Assembly: GCA_002633025.1 (NCBI GenBank)
Contig: NMRB01000599.1
Span: 130,224 to 194,223, forward strand
From: Notospermus geniculatus
Lineage: Eukaryota; Nemertea; Pilidiophora; Heteronemertea; Lineidae
Reading direction: 5' to 3'
Length of the DNA stretch: 64,000 bases
The stretch's first letter is position 1. Each line of letters begins with the position of its first letter. Both the position numbers and the translations under genes were made by a program. The notes beneath the pieces were generated by a model. The model was given only the letters and a program-made list of their open reading frames with translations, did not search any database and was not told the origin of the DNA. This document shows, piece after piece, positions 36,191 through 48,612 of the stretch.

Positions 36191-38095
36191 TTGGTTCCGC
36201 ATGAGCGCACGCGAATAACCCTAAAACGCTAAAAATGCACATTTTTAAAAAAAAGATTTAAAAATGCAATTTTCGCGTTTTGGGGTTATTCGCGTGCGCT
36301 CATGCGGAACTGTTTTAAATCTGATCATTTTTTCCTTTTCCCATTGGTTCCGCATGAGCGCACGCGAATAACCCTAAAACGCTAAAAATGCACATTTTTA
36401 AAAAGTCTTTAAAAATGTGATATTTTCGCATTTTGGGGTTATTCGCGTGCGCTCATGCGGAACTGTTTTAAATTTGATCATTTTTTTCCTTTTCCCATTG
36501 GTTCCGCATGAGCGCACGCGGATAACCCTAAAGCGCTAAAAATGCGCATTTTAAAAAAAAGTATTTAAAAATGCAATATTTTCGCGTTTTGGGGTTATTC
36601 GCGTGCGCTCATGCGGAACCGTTTTAAAATTGATCATTTTTTCCTTTTCCCATTGGTTCCACATGAGCGCACGCGAATAACCCTAAAACGCTAAAAATGC
36701 ACATTTTTAAAAAAAGATTTAAAAATGCAATTTTCGCGTTTTGGGGTTATTCGCGTGCGCTCCTGTGGAACCGTTTTAAATCTGATCATTTTTTCCTTTT
36801 CCCATTGGTTCCGCATGAGCGCACGCAAATAACCCTAAAATGCTAAAAATGCACATTTAAAAAAAAAAGTATTTAAAAATGCAATATTTTCGCGTTTTGA
36901 GGTTATTCGCGTGCGCTCCTTTTTAAAAATGTATTTAAAAATGCAATATTTTCACGTTTTGGGGTTATTCGCGTGCGCTCATGCGGAACCGTTTTAAATC
37001 TGATCATTTTTTCCTTTTCCCATTGGTTCCGCATGAGCGCACGCGAATAACCCTAAAACGCTAAAAATGCGCATTTTTAAAAAAAAAGTACATGTGTTTA
37101 AAAATGCAATATTTTCGCGTTTTGGGGTTATTCGCGTGCGCTCCTGCGGAACCGTTTTAAATCTGATCATTTTTTCCTTTTCCCATTGGTTCCGCATGAG
37201 CGCACGCGAATAACCCTAAAATGCTAAAAATGCACATTTTTTTTAAAAGTCTTTAAAAATGCAATATTTTCACGTTTTGGGGTTATTCGCGTGCGCTCCT
37301 GCGGAACCGTTTTAAATCTGATCATTTTTTCCTTTTCCCATTGGTTCCGCATGAGCGCAGCAAATAACCCTAAAATGCTAAAAATGCGCGCTTTTAAAAA
37401 GTATTTAAAAATGCCATATTTTCGCATAAGTTTGATCATTTTTTCCTTTTCCCATTGACTTGGAATTGACTTGGAATTGACTTGGAATTGATTTGGAATT
37501 GATTTGGAATTGTATTTAAAAATGCAGTATTTTCACGTTTTGGGGTTATTCGCGTGCGCTCATGCGGAACCGTTTTAAATCTGATCATTTTTTCCTTTTC
37601 CCATTGGTTCTGCATGAGCGCACGTGAATAACCCTAAAACGCTAAAAATGCGCATTTTTTAAAAAGTATTTAAAAATGCAATATTTTCACGTTTTGGGGT
37701 TATTCGCGTGCGCTCATGCGGAACCGTTTTAAGTTTGATTATTTTATCCTTTTCCCATTGGTTCCACATGAGCGCACGCGAATAACCCTAAAATGCTAAA
37801 AATGCGCATTTTTTAAAAAAGTATTTAAAAATGCCATATTTTCGCATTTTGGGGTTATTCGCGTGCGCTCATGCGGAACCATTAGAAAATTGATATTTTT
37901 TACCTTTCCCATTGGTTCCGCATGAGCGCACGCGAATAACCCTCAACGCTAAAAATGCACATTTTTTACTCTTAAAAAATGCAATATTTTAACATATCAG
38001 GGTTATTCGCGTGCGCTCATGCGGGACCGTTTGAAAATTGATATTTTTTATCTTTCCCATTGGTTCCGCATGAGCGCGCGCAAATAACCCTAATG
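36191..38095. repeat. Tandem array of about 13 foldback units of about 154 bases
   Basis: Each unit starts TTGGTTCCGCATGAGCGCAC and continues through GCGAATAACCCTAAAACGC. It then has an A/T-rich spacer and returns as the reverse complement (GGGGTTATTCGCGTGCGCTC, ATGCGGAAC). Units are joined by ATCATTTTTTCCTTTTCCCA. Unit starts fall near 36191, 36344, 36498, 36652, 36805, 37024, 37187, 37341, 37603, 37757, 37911 and 38060, with one truncated unit near 36917. A short run of GACTTGGAATT repeats interrupts at about 37456-37510. No coding content. Confidence 0.85.
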
Positions 38096-38311
38096 CCCTG
38101 CGACACATATGAGTTGTCACTCAAGTCTGCCAAACTTGGATTTATCCTGTCCATCTCAACTCACTGGGCAATTCACCATTATTTGTTTCTTCACGGCTTA
38201 TGACAAACAATTGCTCGCAGTTGAGTTGCCCATAGAGAGCCAACTTGCGCAAGAAAACTATCCCGCGGAGAGGCGCCCTGGGCCATAGCAAGGGGAAGTT
38301 GAAGGTAAACA

Positions 38312-38745
38312 GGGTGTATTCGATTCACTGTTCTTATGTGTTCTGGTGCAGAGAACGGTGTTCTTGAAGTGTCGAACAGCCGAGAACGCGTTCGGGAACG
38401 TGTTCCTGTTCCCGAATCTCACACCACCTCGGCTGGTGGTGCAGACGGGAACAGTCGAGAACAAAGATGGCGGACACTGGCGGCAACTTTATAAATATTT
38501 TTTGTCAGATCATAGTGCAATTATTCGAGGTTTAGGATCAAGCAGAAATGACATGAACGACATATCCTTATTCTAAACTGAATATTTTGGAAGTATTCTT
38601 GAAAAACTTTGGGGTTTTTAGGCCGCCGTATTGACGCCGGAAGTGAAACCATAGTAACCTGCACTTTCCTATTCGAGACTCGAGAACACTTTACTTGTTC
38701 TCGGCCTGTTCGGGTGCAGATGAGAACAGGGAGTCGAATACACCC
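38312..38745. mobile_element. Non-autonomous TIR DNA transposon with 3-base target duplication
   Basis: The left end GGGTGTATTCGATTCACTGT and right end ACAGGGAGTCGAATACACCC are inverted repeats. ACA precedes the left end (38309-38311) and follows the right end (38746-38748). Internally it is GTTCTCG/CGAGAAC-rich. A 3-base target duplication fits PIF/Harbinger-like elements. No transposase. Confidence 0.75.
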
Positions 38746-39329
38746 ACAGTGTTTGCAAGGGTGAGAAGGCGGGAGGTGTTCAAAATAATTGGGTTGGGCG
38801 TTAGCGGAGAATCCTCTTCTGACAGTTTCATCCCTGGAGTTGCACGACATGGCCGACTTGTGATCGCGTTGGAGCGCCATAGCTGGAGTGACACTATTGC
38901 GGACAATCCGAGACCCCCAAGCAATTCACAACAGGCAGAAAAAGCATGTATTCAGCATGCACCACTCTCAACTAAAGACAATGCAGACATCATCAGTATT
39001 TAATACTAATTGTTCTTAAAATGTTATTTTGATCCAAATACTCCGTCCTTATTCAACTAATTACTGGTTCTGAGAAGCGTCATGATATCGAACGATCGAA
39101 AGACGTAGAAGAGAGACAGTCACCGGTATCACACCATTGCTTGAGGGTCGGCGTTCGTCAGCGTCACTTTATCCATGGAAGAGACCGGTAGGGAAGATCT
39201 TTCAGATATGGAGTCCGTATGGAGACGTAGGGGCAAGACAGAAAGGTAACGTTACTGTGCCGATTACTGAACATTAATTTTATGAAACCTGCTGCACCTG
39301 ATTTCGTTCGCCTGCAAGCCATGATAGTA

Positions 39330-40260
39330 GGGAGTTATCGCAAAAAGCCCGCGAAACGCCAACAGGAACGCCAAACCCCATTGTTCGACGCCACGAAGAG
39401 AGCAACGAACAAAAGGATAGACGTTCGCATTGGCGTTTCGGGAGCTTTGCGAAAACTCCCTAGTTTTCGCCAAGTCCCCGAAACTCGAACGCCCCAATCC
39501 CATTGTTCGATGCCACGAAGAGAGCATGCAGCGAACACAGAAGGATAGACGTTCGCGTCGACGTTTCGAAGGCTTTGCGAAAACTCTCTAGTTTTCGTAA
39601 AGCCCCCGTACGCCAACGCGAACGCCAATCCCATTGATCGATGTCACGAAGAGAGCAGCGAATAATAGTATAGACTTTCGCGTCGGCGTTTCGGGGGCTT
39701 TGCGAAAACTACTTGGATTGGCCCGGGTGCACTCATCGTCACAGGCGGAAAATTCCTGGAAATAAGTGTCCATTATCTGTGGTAGAATGTATAATAATGC
39801 TTCCAATCATCTCCCTGGCAAATCTCCCTTGCTTCTGATTTTCCGGGCGAGATATCTGATTGGATGGTTCAGGGACCTTTATTCACGAAGCTGTCATAAA
39901 TATACGGAGTGCGTTTTCCTAGTCTCGCGTCACCAGCCTCTCTCTCTTACAGGAGAGAGTCTGGTAGCAAAGGCCAAAACTTTCGTTACCGCCAGGTGGC
40001 GAGTGTCCAGCTCAGAGCATCCGAATCTGATTGGCCAACGGCTGATTAAACATGGCTGCGCCCGTGAAACGCATGATGAACGAACAAGGAACGAAATAGT
40101 CCGAGGGAAATGTTACCTTTTTAACNAAGCCCCCGAAACGCCAACGCGAACTTCTATCCTTTTGTTCGGTGCTCTCTTCGTGGCATCGAACAATGGGTTT
40201 GGCGTTCGTGTTGGCTTTCGGAGGCATTGCGAAAACTCGCTAAGCCCCCGCAACTTCAAG
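39330..40260. repeat. Tandem foldback array with GAAACGCCAACG/CGTTGGCGTTTC arms; contains a single-N gap
   Basis: Three units of about 125-140 bases (39340-39475, 39475-39600 and 39600-39710). Each has an AAAGCCC-CGAAACGCC arm, an ATCCCATTGTTCGATGCCAC centre and a TTTCGGGGGCTTTGCGAAAA arm. A further unit lies at 40127-40250 in opposite orientation, just after the n at 40126. That gap is probably another failure to assemble across this repeat. Confidence 0.75.
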
Positions 40261-41075
40261 GGTACGCAAAGGCCCCTAATCCTGAACACAGACGAGGGGA
40301 AGTGATGTCACCCGGAGTTGGAGATTCAACTGCCGTTTTTGATAGCTTTTTTTATCAGTTATAGTCATGTAATGTATTTTTTGCGGACATCGCACCAGGT
40401 GCATCAGTTCATATGCCGGCCATCGAATCCGGGTTCGCCCCCACCCTCTGTGATATTGACATTAGTGTACTAAATGTTTCTTTCTAAATATCGGAATCAT
40501 GCAGTGAAAAATCACAATGTGCCTGCAGTGAGACATTAACCTTAATAACTAACACATTATCAAAACTACCGTATATTTGTATTAATGCATATGTATGTTA
40601 TATGGCAATGCTTGATCCATTCATCTGACCCCTGGTTCTTTGTCATCTGGTTGGGTCCGTTGATAGCAGACGACAATTTGGGTAGTAAGAGCGTTGCAAC
40701 AAAACTCCTTCGGCCTGCCACCACCGTTGACACTGGCAGTACATGTAGGCTACTCCTGACAAGCCTGAAGCTGCCACCCATTCGTACCTGGAGGACTCAC
40801 GCCACAGTTTCCGGCAGACGCTGCAATGAATTGGGGACTTGTCGTTGGTGACAAAAATCTCCAGAAATCTCAGCGCATCGTGGCCGCTAGGGGCGTGAGA
40901 CCGAAATCTCCACGAGTCCCGATGACGTGTGCGAACGGCGACAAGTGGAAACGGTCGTTGGAGACGGTGTAGGCCATTCCAAGCGGACCGACATCGTACA
41001 TTAATAGCCTTCCGACCCTCGCTTCCTTCGTCCATGAATAAATCGAGAATTTTTCACTGTGGTCCTATTTTTCAG

Positions 41076-44000
41076 ATCCATCATTGTACGGAGCCTGAGT
41101 AAACTGTACGGTCTGTTCATTGTCATCCTGGCTTTGGTGATAGCATGTGCACACATCATTTCGGGGACGGAGGTATCCGCCATGATACCAATGGTAAAGT
41201 CACTCTCAAAACAATAGCATTGCTTCTTGGCCTATTGCCGCATTGTGTCAAATGGCGTTGATTAGCAAGGTTGGGTAGAATATAGCCTACCACATACGCC
41301 CTTTGCGGACGTGACAAACGTATAGGCCCTGTCTATACTTTTTATACGAGGTCAATCAACAGCGATAAAGCGATATGCATTCGTAAAGCTACTGGTCACA
41401 CTGAAGTTGTTATCAGAACACACTGCCCCATCCTAAAAAAATCGTAAAAAGGGCTAGAACGTGACTTGGATTACGATAGAGGAGGCTTTTTCCTTGAATA
41501 ATCCCTAGCATTGGTTTTCAGCCACGAACTTCAACTTGCTGATTTGTAACAGAATTGAAACATTCTCTTTCAGGTATATTATGCCATCGTATACAGCATT
41601 TCGCTCGCCTACCTAATCTACATCCACGTCTACATCAAGAGAAGTCGGACCCAGACGCGCCCGACGATCGATCGAACCGTCTACGCCGTCACGATGCAAG
41701 GTTCCAAGTCCATCCCCGACGAACCGTCCGAACCGAAGCCGGGCGGCCACAGCTCGGAAAACAGCACACTACGTGGGAGGCACACTGACAGTGGGAACGA
41801 GGACACCCTGAATAAGTCTTACATTAGTGTGGCTCGGGAGGAGAGCACCATGATCAGCCATTTCTCATCAAGGAGTGCACTCTATCTTCAAGCAAATGTA
41901 GACTACCCGAATTTTTTTCTTCGGGTTGGAGCTATTTGTAAGTATTGTTGAAATGTTGTAAAGATGTTGTAAAAAAGTTGCCAGTGTACGCGCAGCATAA
42001 GGTTATCAGCCTGCCGATGGTGTTAACACCATCGGCTGAACCTTATGCTGTGCACTGGCAACTTTTTTTACAACATCTTAACAACATTTGAACAACATAC
42101 ATGTAGCAGATATTGACTCCGATTCTTTTTACAACATTTTTGCAACATTTCAACAGCATGTTGGAAGAAACTCCTTTCGTCTGTAGGATACACGCTTGGC
42201 AACTTTTGTCTAACATGGTGTTAACTCTGTAGAAAAATGTTGCTGACATGTTGCCAGTGTACACAGACCTTTAGAAAAAGAATTAATAAGTTGAAAAAAA
42301 CAAACGTGAATTGCGTTTGGTGTTAAGAAGTAATCAACTTTTTCGACAAATGTCATGCTTTTACGTAAGGAAATTTTTCCGAATCTAAACATAGTTTGAT
42401 ATTTACAATCCTGTTTCAGTTTTTGGTGCTGGAGACATGGTCTATCATGGCTTGGAGATCGGCAAGATAGCTGCCGACACGCTGACATGCGGCAGTGACT
42501 TGGATATCGCCCGAATCTTGGCTTCAATACTACATTTCCTCTTCGTCTTCTATCAAGTCTATTTCATTTTCAAGCACTCAAAGGTATTATTATGTTGCTG
42601 ATATTTTGCCTGCACCACTTAGTGACCTTGACATTTCGTTTTTTGCTCGATCGCAACCGCTTCCAAGAAAGTTACATGACTGGTTGCAACGGATATTAGG
42701 TCGGCCATATTCTTCTGGCCGCGACTATCTGCGCATGCGTTATGTCTCCACATAATCTAGAACGATTTTCATATTTTTCATTTCAAATTTTTTTCAACAT
42801 CATCTCGAGGGATTTTCATTTTTTTACATTTTCCTTTCCTCCCGCAGATTGCTATCAAATCGCACAAAAGATTTGTACGATTCGCACTGATGCATCTCCA
42901 GGCTGCGAATATCTGCGCATGCGTGATGGCGTTGATGGAGGAAACCATTCGGAGTTCGACTGGTGATTGGCTACATGGAGGCAAAGAAAACAGCAACCAC
43001 GATAAAGGTAGGCCTACGAAATGTGCACGTCATTTTCTGTTTGGCCGTCACTTCATCGAATGATCAATGTTCCCTTCTGCTTTTCTTGGATATGAAGGTC
43101 TTCTGGTAGTTTGGGGTGACAATAATCTCAAACTTTTCCTTTCCCATGAGGCGGTGCTGAGCTAGGGTTCTTGTACCTTTCAGGTGACACTCTGGCAAGT
43201 TACTGCGCGAACCTGACTTCAGTGGCAAACATCTTTGAACGGGCATCCCCCTATCTCTACCCATGCATCATACAGTACAGCATCATCGGGGTAGCCGCCA
43301 TGGGCAACATCTACCGGCACATCGGTCCTCCGGCAGACGGTAGAGGACGCGCACTGAACATCAGCCGCATAGAATCGGAAAAAGCAGACGACACGACGGA
43401 AGTGGAGAGCGGTTACATGTGCCATCAGTCCTATCGGGGATTATTCCTGGGGATTATCATCCTGATCGCCACTGTCATTGCGTTTATTCTCTTCAGTGTC
43501 TTCGACATCAACGACAAACAACGCTTCCTCGCACGCACTGTGTACGTCGTTACAGAGCTGGCGGTCCTCTTTTTGACATTTTGCGCCACGATTGCGGCCA
43601 TTGTACGCATCCGCCGTCTCCCATTCGACCCGTACCGTCTCCCAACGCGTAAAATTGACTGCAGTCTTCTTATCGTCTGCACGGTTGCTGTCTACGGTTT
43701 GGATGGATTCAGAGCAATGGTGGCCCTCCACGAAGGTTTCACTTGGATATGTCTTCTTTCCTCGATCAGACCTTTCCTATCGAGCATCCAAGCGACGCTC
43801 CAGATTATTTTGATTTTCAACGGAATCAAGCGCTATACACATACGCACTCCATGCTATTCCAGAAACCAGGACGGGAATACGTTGTCTTTATCCTCCTGA
43901 CTAACTTCGCCCTGTGGGCAATGTACATGTTTGAGGCAAAAACTACGTATGGGGACGAGGATGTTTACATGTTCTTCAATCACGATGCTTGGCTCCTAGT

Positions 44001-44133
44001 TGTGAATCTCGTCTCGCCTTTGGTCGTGTTTTTCCGGTTCCATTCGGCCACCTGTTTGTACGAGATTTGGAAGACTTCGTATCGTCTGGAGAAGAGCGCC
44101 GAGGGATTTGTAGCGATGAACATGATTGGTTAA
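41076..44133 (+). CDS. OTOP-like: Otopetrin-family proton channel, first exon not found
   Basis: Exons 41076-41193, 41574-41937, 42420-42583, 42848-43007 and 43184-44133 join in phase (about 585 codons, stop TAA 44131). Otopetrins are multi-pass (usually 12 TM) proton-selective channels of the plasma membrane, acting in acid sensing and otoconia formation. Family marks are the TM1 segment (LYGLFIVILALVIACAHII), FFGAGDMVYHGLEIG, the block FVFYQVYFIFKHSK, the IAIKSHKRFVRFALMH segment, and the C-terminal FRFHSATCLYEIWK. The loop after the second helix is long, hydrophilic and Ser-rich. The ATG and cytosolic N-terminus should be upstream, but no convincing exon is seen in 40260-41075. Intron 41938-42419 carries an inverted-repeat element. 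Family assignment is strong; which subfamily is open. Confidence 0.9.
41950..42085. mobile_element. Inverted-repeat MITE in an otopetrin intron
   Basis: The arms GATGTTGTAAAAAAGTTGCC and GGCAACTTTTTTTACAACAT flank CAGCATAAGGTT/AACCTTATGCTG and the central palindrome GATGGTGTTAACACCATC. Related fragments continue to about 42260. No coding potential. Confidence 0.75.
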
Positions 44134-44609
44134 AATTTTATCCAATCACAGTGAAAGAATGAGTAGCACTGGCTTACTTCTCCTGACCGTAGTGGGTAAA
44201 CACGTGACTGTAAACGATGAAACGATCACGATGTTTTTATACAACTTCTTCCATGCAATAACGACAATAACATTGTCGTTATCGACGATATTGTTTATTA
44301 GAGCCGTTTTGCGCCTCTCCACGCGAGTTTTCTCGCGTGAGTTGGCTCTCAATGGACACTTCATCATTGTTAGCTTCCTTATCCACCAACACAAACGAAT
44401 GCCAATGTTTTATACGGCTGAGTTGTCCGTGGAGAGTCAACTTGCACGACAAGTGACGCCTTCACTGTCCAGGGGTAGGCAAGTGTACCCGAGAGCAAAA
44501 TCAGTCCGTTGATATCAAAAGACGTCAAGTGCGAATGGCACGGTATGGTTCTTTGAAAGGTACATATACATGTACGCACATGGAAAGAGTTTGTGTCTGA
44601 TATGACAAT

Positions 44610-44727
44610 GGTTAATATGAATAAAGACAAGCAAATGCTTTTACTTCAGATTTGTACAGCATTGCATAGTGCATTTGTATTGCAAAATTCAAGTAAAAGC
44701 ATTTGCTAGTCTTTATTCATATTACCC
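44610..44727. mobile_element. 118-base TIR element with AAT target duplication, copy 1
   Basis: Starts GGTTAATATGAATAAAGAC and ends GTCTTTATTCATATTACCC, with AAT on both sides (44607-44609 and 44728-44730). A copy of the same length and opposite internal orientation lies at 53472-53589. Confidence 0.8.
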
Positions 44728-46786
44728 AATGGCTTTGTTAAGATTTTTGCTGTCATTTGCTACGAGTGCATCTTTTCCATATTTCAATGAGGTAGGGCCT
44801 ATATCTTATTTCGATAGATTCAATAAAGAGATCGTACATGACTGCTTCGAGTTCCTGCCTTCATTTCCTCCACCCCCAGACGGGCTGTAGCAGATTACCT
44901 TTCGACCTGGATCAGAATAAGATTCTAGTTATGCGGATGATCCACCCGTTTCCATTCGTTTACGACTGTTGGTAAAATGTTAGATCATGCTTGGACAATG
45001 AATGGCCACGATGTCATGTGGAAGAACTACAGGCCACCATCTTTGTTGGAAAGGTCTATAGGCCTACATTCAGGTGCCTCCCTCTCGTATCCCCGACTGA
45101 TGCACATCTCGCTGGAGGCGACATCTGTTTAGTTCCGCAGATCGCTACATCGATCCACCAACCGTTATCATCAGCAGCAACTGACAGAGACGCTTGCTGA
45201 AATTTCCGAACGGTCAGAGGCTACAGTGCGGCGTACATCAATGGCAAAATTACAGCTGGGCGGCAGGTTTCGATGGGCAAGGCTCAGGTATGTAATCTTT
45301 ACTTGCTTTCAGTGTGGCTTTTATACGGTGTAACAGGAACTTAAATCCCCTTGAATCAAAATTTTGATAAAAGTGCCCCAAAATCATGTTTCTACTCAGA
45401 ATAGTGGAAATCATAGGATACATATTATGAAAGGCCTCGATCAGTAGAACACAGTGACATAAAAATTTTGAATCAAATCGTGCAAATAAAAAAGTAGCAA
45501 AAACATTCCCTTACAAAATTCCGTCAAATGCGGCTTTCAGCGGAATTTTTCGACTCTGATACCATTAGATACTAGCCAGGAAAATTTGCTATGTTGGGAC
45601 CAAATTTCTCTACCCCATTGGTTTGGAGATATTCAAGAAAAACTGCTGTCCATTTATATTTATTTTTCAATTGGCCATGGGTGTACATTCTATGTGTAAA
45701 TCTACATGAACATCAGAATGATACAAGTTCATTTCCAGTAGAAAATTTTAACCTCAGTTTGTATATATAGATATGTACAGAATGATCAGGTGACCAATCG
45801 ATGAAATCAAAATTAGTGCCTTTGACGTCTGCTTTTGATGATTCTCACCAGTACCGTCTGCTCAGAAACCACCGCAGGCGATCGGATCAGGTATCCGTTC
45901 GCACCATCGATCGCAGGGCGCATGAATGTTGGGCGATGTCTCCCTAATGATTGCCACATGATGCACATTGTTTTTATTTGCATTCATTTTATTGAATTGT
46001 ATTCATTTATTAATTTATTCCCGTATTTTGACTGGATACTTTGCGTTTTGCGCTTGTCCGTTTCCTATGTGAGTACATGGTAGAAAAAAGTAACTTTATT
46101 GTTGGTACGACATATAAACAGAGGGAACGGACACCAAGCGCAAAGCGCAAAACGGAGAAGTATAGTCTCAGTCACTGTTTCGAATCTGTTTCGAATCTGT
46201 GAAGCAGTACTGCGGACCAAAACAACTGGCTGCGCGAGACTGGCATGATATCTGCGTTATGGTTCCGCACGAAACCAATAATAATCATAGGTGTATTGAC
46301 AATGCTTTATTGAATGAGAACACGATGATTGATATTGACACTGGAATGGATTATTTGGCTGAAATCGACCCCTGAGATGATATGTCATGCAGAACAATAA
46401 TACTCCACGGTTGATACCTCAATTTATTGAATAGTGAAGAGACTGTACATTCACTGTGCATTCACAGAACATTCATCATTGGTGTACTGTAAGATATTCT
46501 TTGTAGGCCGATCTACATTTGACTAGTAATCCTTACATGTAGTATATAAGGTGGATCATACAGCAGTCGGCCACCCTGCAGTGGTTGACCACCAATGATA
46601 CACCATTCTTTTTGCAGTGGAGTGTTGCTGACGAAAAAATCTGTCAACAGGTGGCCAACCACTGCTTGGTGGCTAACTACACTATGGTTCAGCCAATATC
46701 TTAAAACTTTTCGCTTCCAACCTTTTGAGCATTGTGCCTTATTTTGGGACACACCTACCCCCAAAATTTGCGTCATCAGGACACCA

Positions 46787-46894
46787 GGGGCCGTATGCAT
46801 AAAACATCTTAAGTGTAAAATTTCCCTTAAAGTATTGTTCCACACAAAAGATAAGGGAAATTTTACACTTAAGATGTTTTATGCATACGGCCCC
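46787..46894. mobile_element. Hairpin element GGGGCCGTATGCA
   Basis: Arms of about 40 bases pair perfectly or nearly so (GGGGCCGTATGCATAAAACA ... TGTTTTATGCATACGGCCCC), including AAGTGTAAAATTTCCCTTA and its complement. Termini resemble the MITE at 17708-17860. Confidence 0.85.
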
Positions 46895-48204
46895 AGATTG
46901 TTAAAGGAAAGATTCTATTGTGATTTGGAAAGTGACAGGTTTCATATGATAAATTTCCCTGATGGAAACTGATAGACATGAAATGTAACATACATGTACG
47001 TATATCATACAGTCGAACTGGTCTTCCGGGTCTTTCTAGATATTTCCGAATATCCCAAAGGAGCCAAATAGGTTTGTTTTTATCTCTTTCTTCCGACCAA
47101 TTTAACACAACCCTGGGTGATCAGACGATGATGATCTAAATAAGCATGTTCACCGGTACGAGTGTTCTGATTGGTCCAAATTGCAGAGGATGCGCCATTA
47201 GCAAAGGAATTAGTATCCCTTGACCGCCTCCCAAAATCAGATTTCGTACCCTCCGCTTCTTTGAATGTACCCGGCGTACGACTTTGAGACAAGACCGTAA
47301 TCACTGTTGGCGTACTAATTACAACTTCCTTTCTTCGTACGCGAAATCACTCGCGCAAAATGGTCCAATTTGTGCTGTGTTTAAAGGACCACGGTATTGC
47401 CACTTTTTCTCGACAGCCGGCGCCACCGCGCCACTCTCCAACCCAAGGGACTGACTACATTGTCGGCGAATTGACCCGATTTACTACGTACATTTTGTAA
47501 ATGCATTTTTGTAGTTCGTCTTGCTGCCGCTGGGTGGCTCCCTCTACGTCGGCAGTCAAATAACGCATTAATAGAGATCCGTGCTCCTTTCACCCCGAAC
47601 TGGTGCGTTTACAAAACGTTAGTGACCGTTTTAGCCATTTCTCTTACGTAAAAAAAGCATTTATAATCAGAATGACAGCCGTGGTAATGCGTCCCGAAAG
47701 GAGGCTGGTCGGGGAAGATAAGAGTACCCATTTCCGCATGAACCGGGACTGCCATCAAAGGATCTATACATCGGATGCATTACCTCTAAAAGCCCCAATG
47801 AAAAGTTCATCATGCCGTTTAATCGCCCGTGGTTATATTGAAGTTCCTTTGAATATTGTTCCTCTCATGTTTTCATCACCGCGTCTCCGTCTATTCCTGT
47901 TGCGTACCGTCACTTTGGTAACGAAAAATTTCTAAAACGAGTTTCCTTGGCAACTGTAATAATATTGATTACGTTAAATAGGTGAGGGATTTCTCCGTGT
48001 CAATCGTTGCGTTACGTTGGTCGTGTAAAAAGAACGGATGCCTGATTACCTCAGTACATCAGTTTGATTGCGTTCTCATGGAAATCACTTGTCCTATCGT
48101 CAGATTTACAATAGCCTCTAATAATGCCATATTTAGATATACATGTTGCCTCATCCATTGTATGATAATTTGTAGTGATTGGCCAATAAACTATCTGTCT
48201 ATCT

Positions 48205-48330
48205 ATACAATCGCCTCCTCTTGTACGATCTACTATAGCCTCCTCTTGTGCGACCTACAATAGCCTCCTCTTGTACGATCTACAATCGCCTCCTCTTGTA
48301 CGATGTACTACAGCCTCCTATTGTGCGATT
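48205..48330 (+). repeat. Minisatellite of about 28 bases, roughly 5 copies
   Basis: CGCCTCCTCTTGTACGATCT with variants (AGCCTCCTCTTGTGCGACCT and similar), joined by ACTATA/ACAATA. It lies about 280 bases upstream of the GT92 ATG, so it may sit in that gene's promoter or first intron. Confidence 0.8.
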
Positions 48331-48612
48331 ACATTCGAATGGACAAGGTTTCTACAGCTCTGTTTCCTGGTCGCTCTTTTTCGACAAAAGTGCAATCGGT
48401 GGTTTTTTAACCAATCAAAACACATTTTTCAATGTTTGGTCGTTGGCAGCCGGTGATACCGGAACCAATCAGCAGTATAGAGCACGACCCCTGGCCATGG
48501 ATGTCATTCTTGATTGGTCGGCCATTCCCTCGATAAGATATTCTGATATTCTGCTGATGCAGGTTTCTCGTTTTCTCTTTTCAGAGCCGTCAAGAAGTTG
48601 CTGTACATATCA

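Larger units (their letters stand above)
44134..48612. other. Intergenic region between otopetrin and GT92 genes
   Basis: Begins with the otopetrin 3' UTR (the 128-codon ORF running on from 44126 is not protein-like). Contains the 118-base TIR element 44610-44727, the hairpin 46787-46894 and the 28-base tandem repeat 48205-48330. Around 47380-47590 is a diverged relative of 36040-36120 (shared GGTATGC/GGTATTGCC, GGCGCCACC and GACTGC segments). The stretch 44900-46500 shows nothing I can assign. Confidence 0.55.

Noticed and set aside
38695-39003. 102-codon ORF
   Set aside because: It starts inside a TIR element and shows no protein-like composition or homology I recognise.
44126-44512. 128-codon ORF after otopetrin
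   Set aside because: It overlaps the otopetrin stop, has no recognisable domain, and contains an inverted repeat; taken as 3' UTR.
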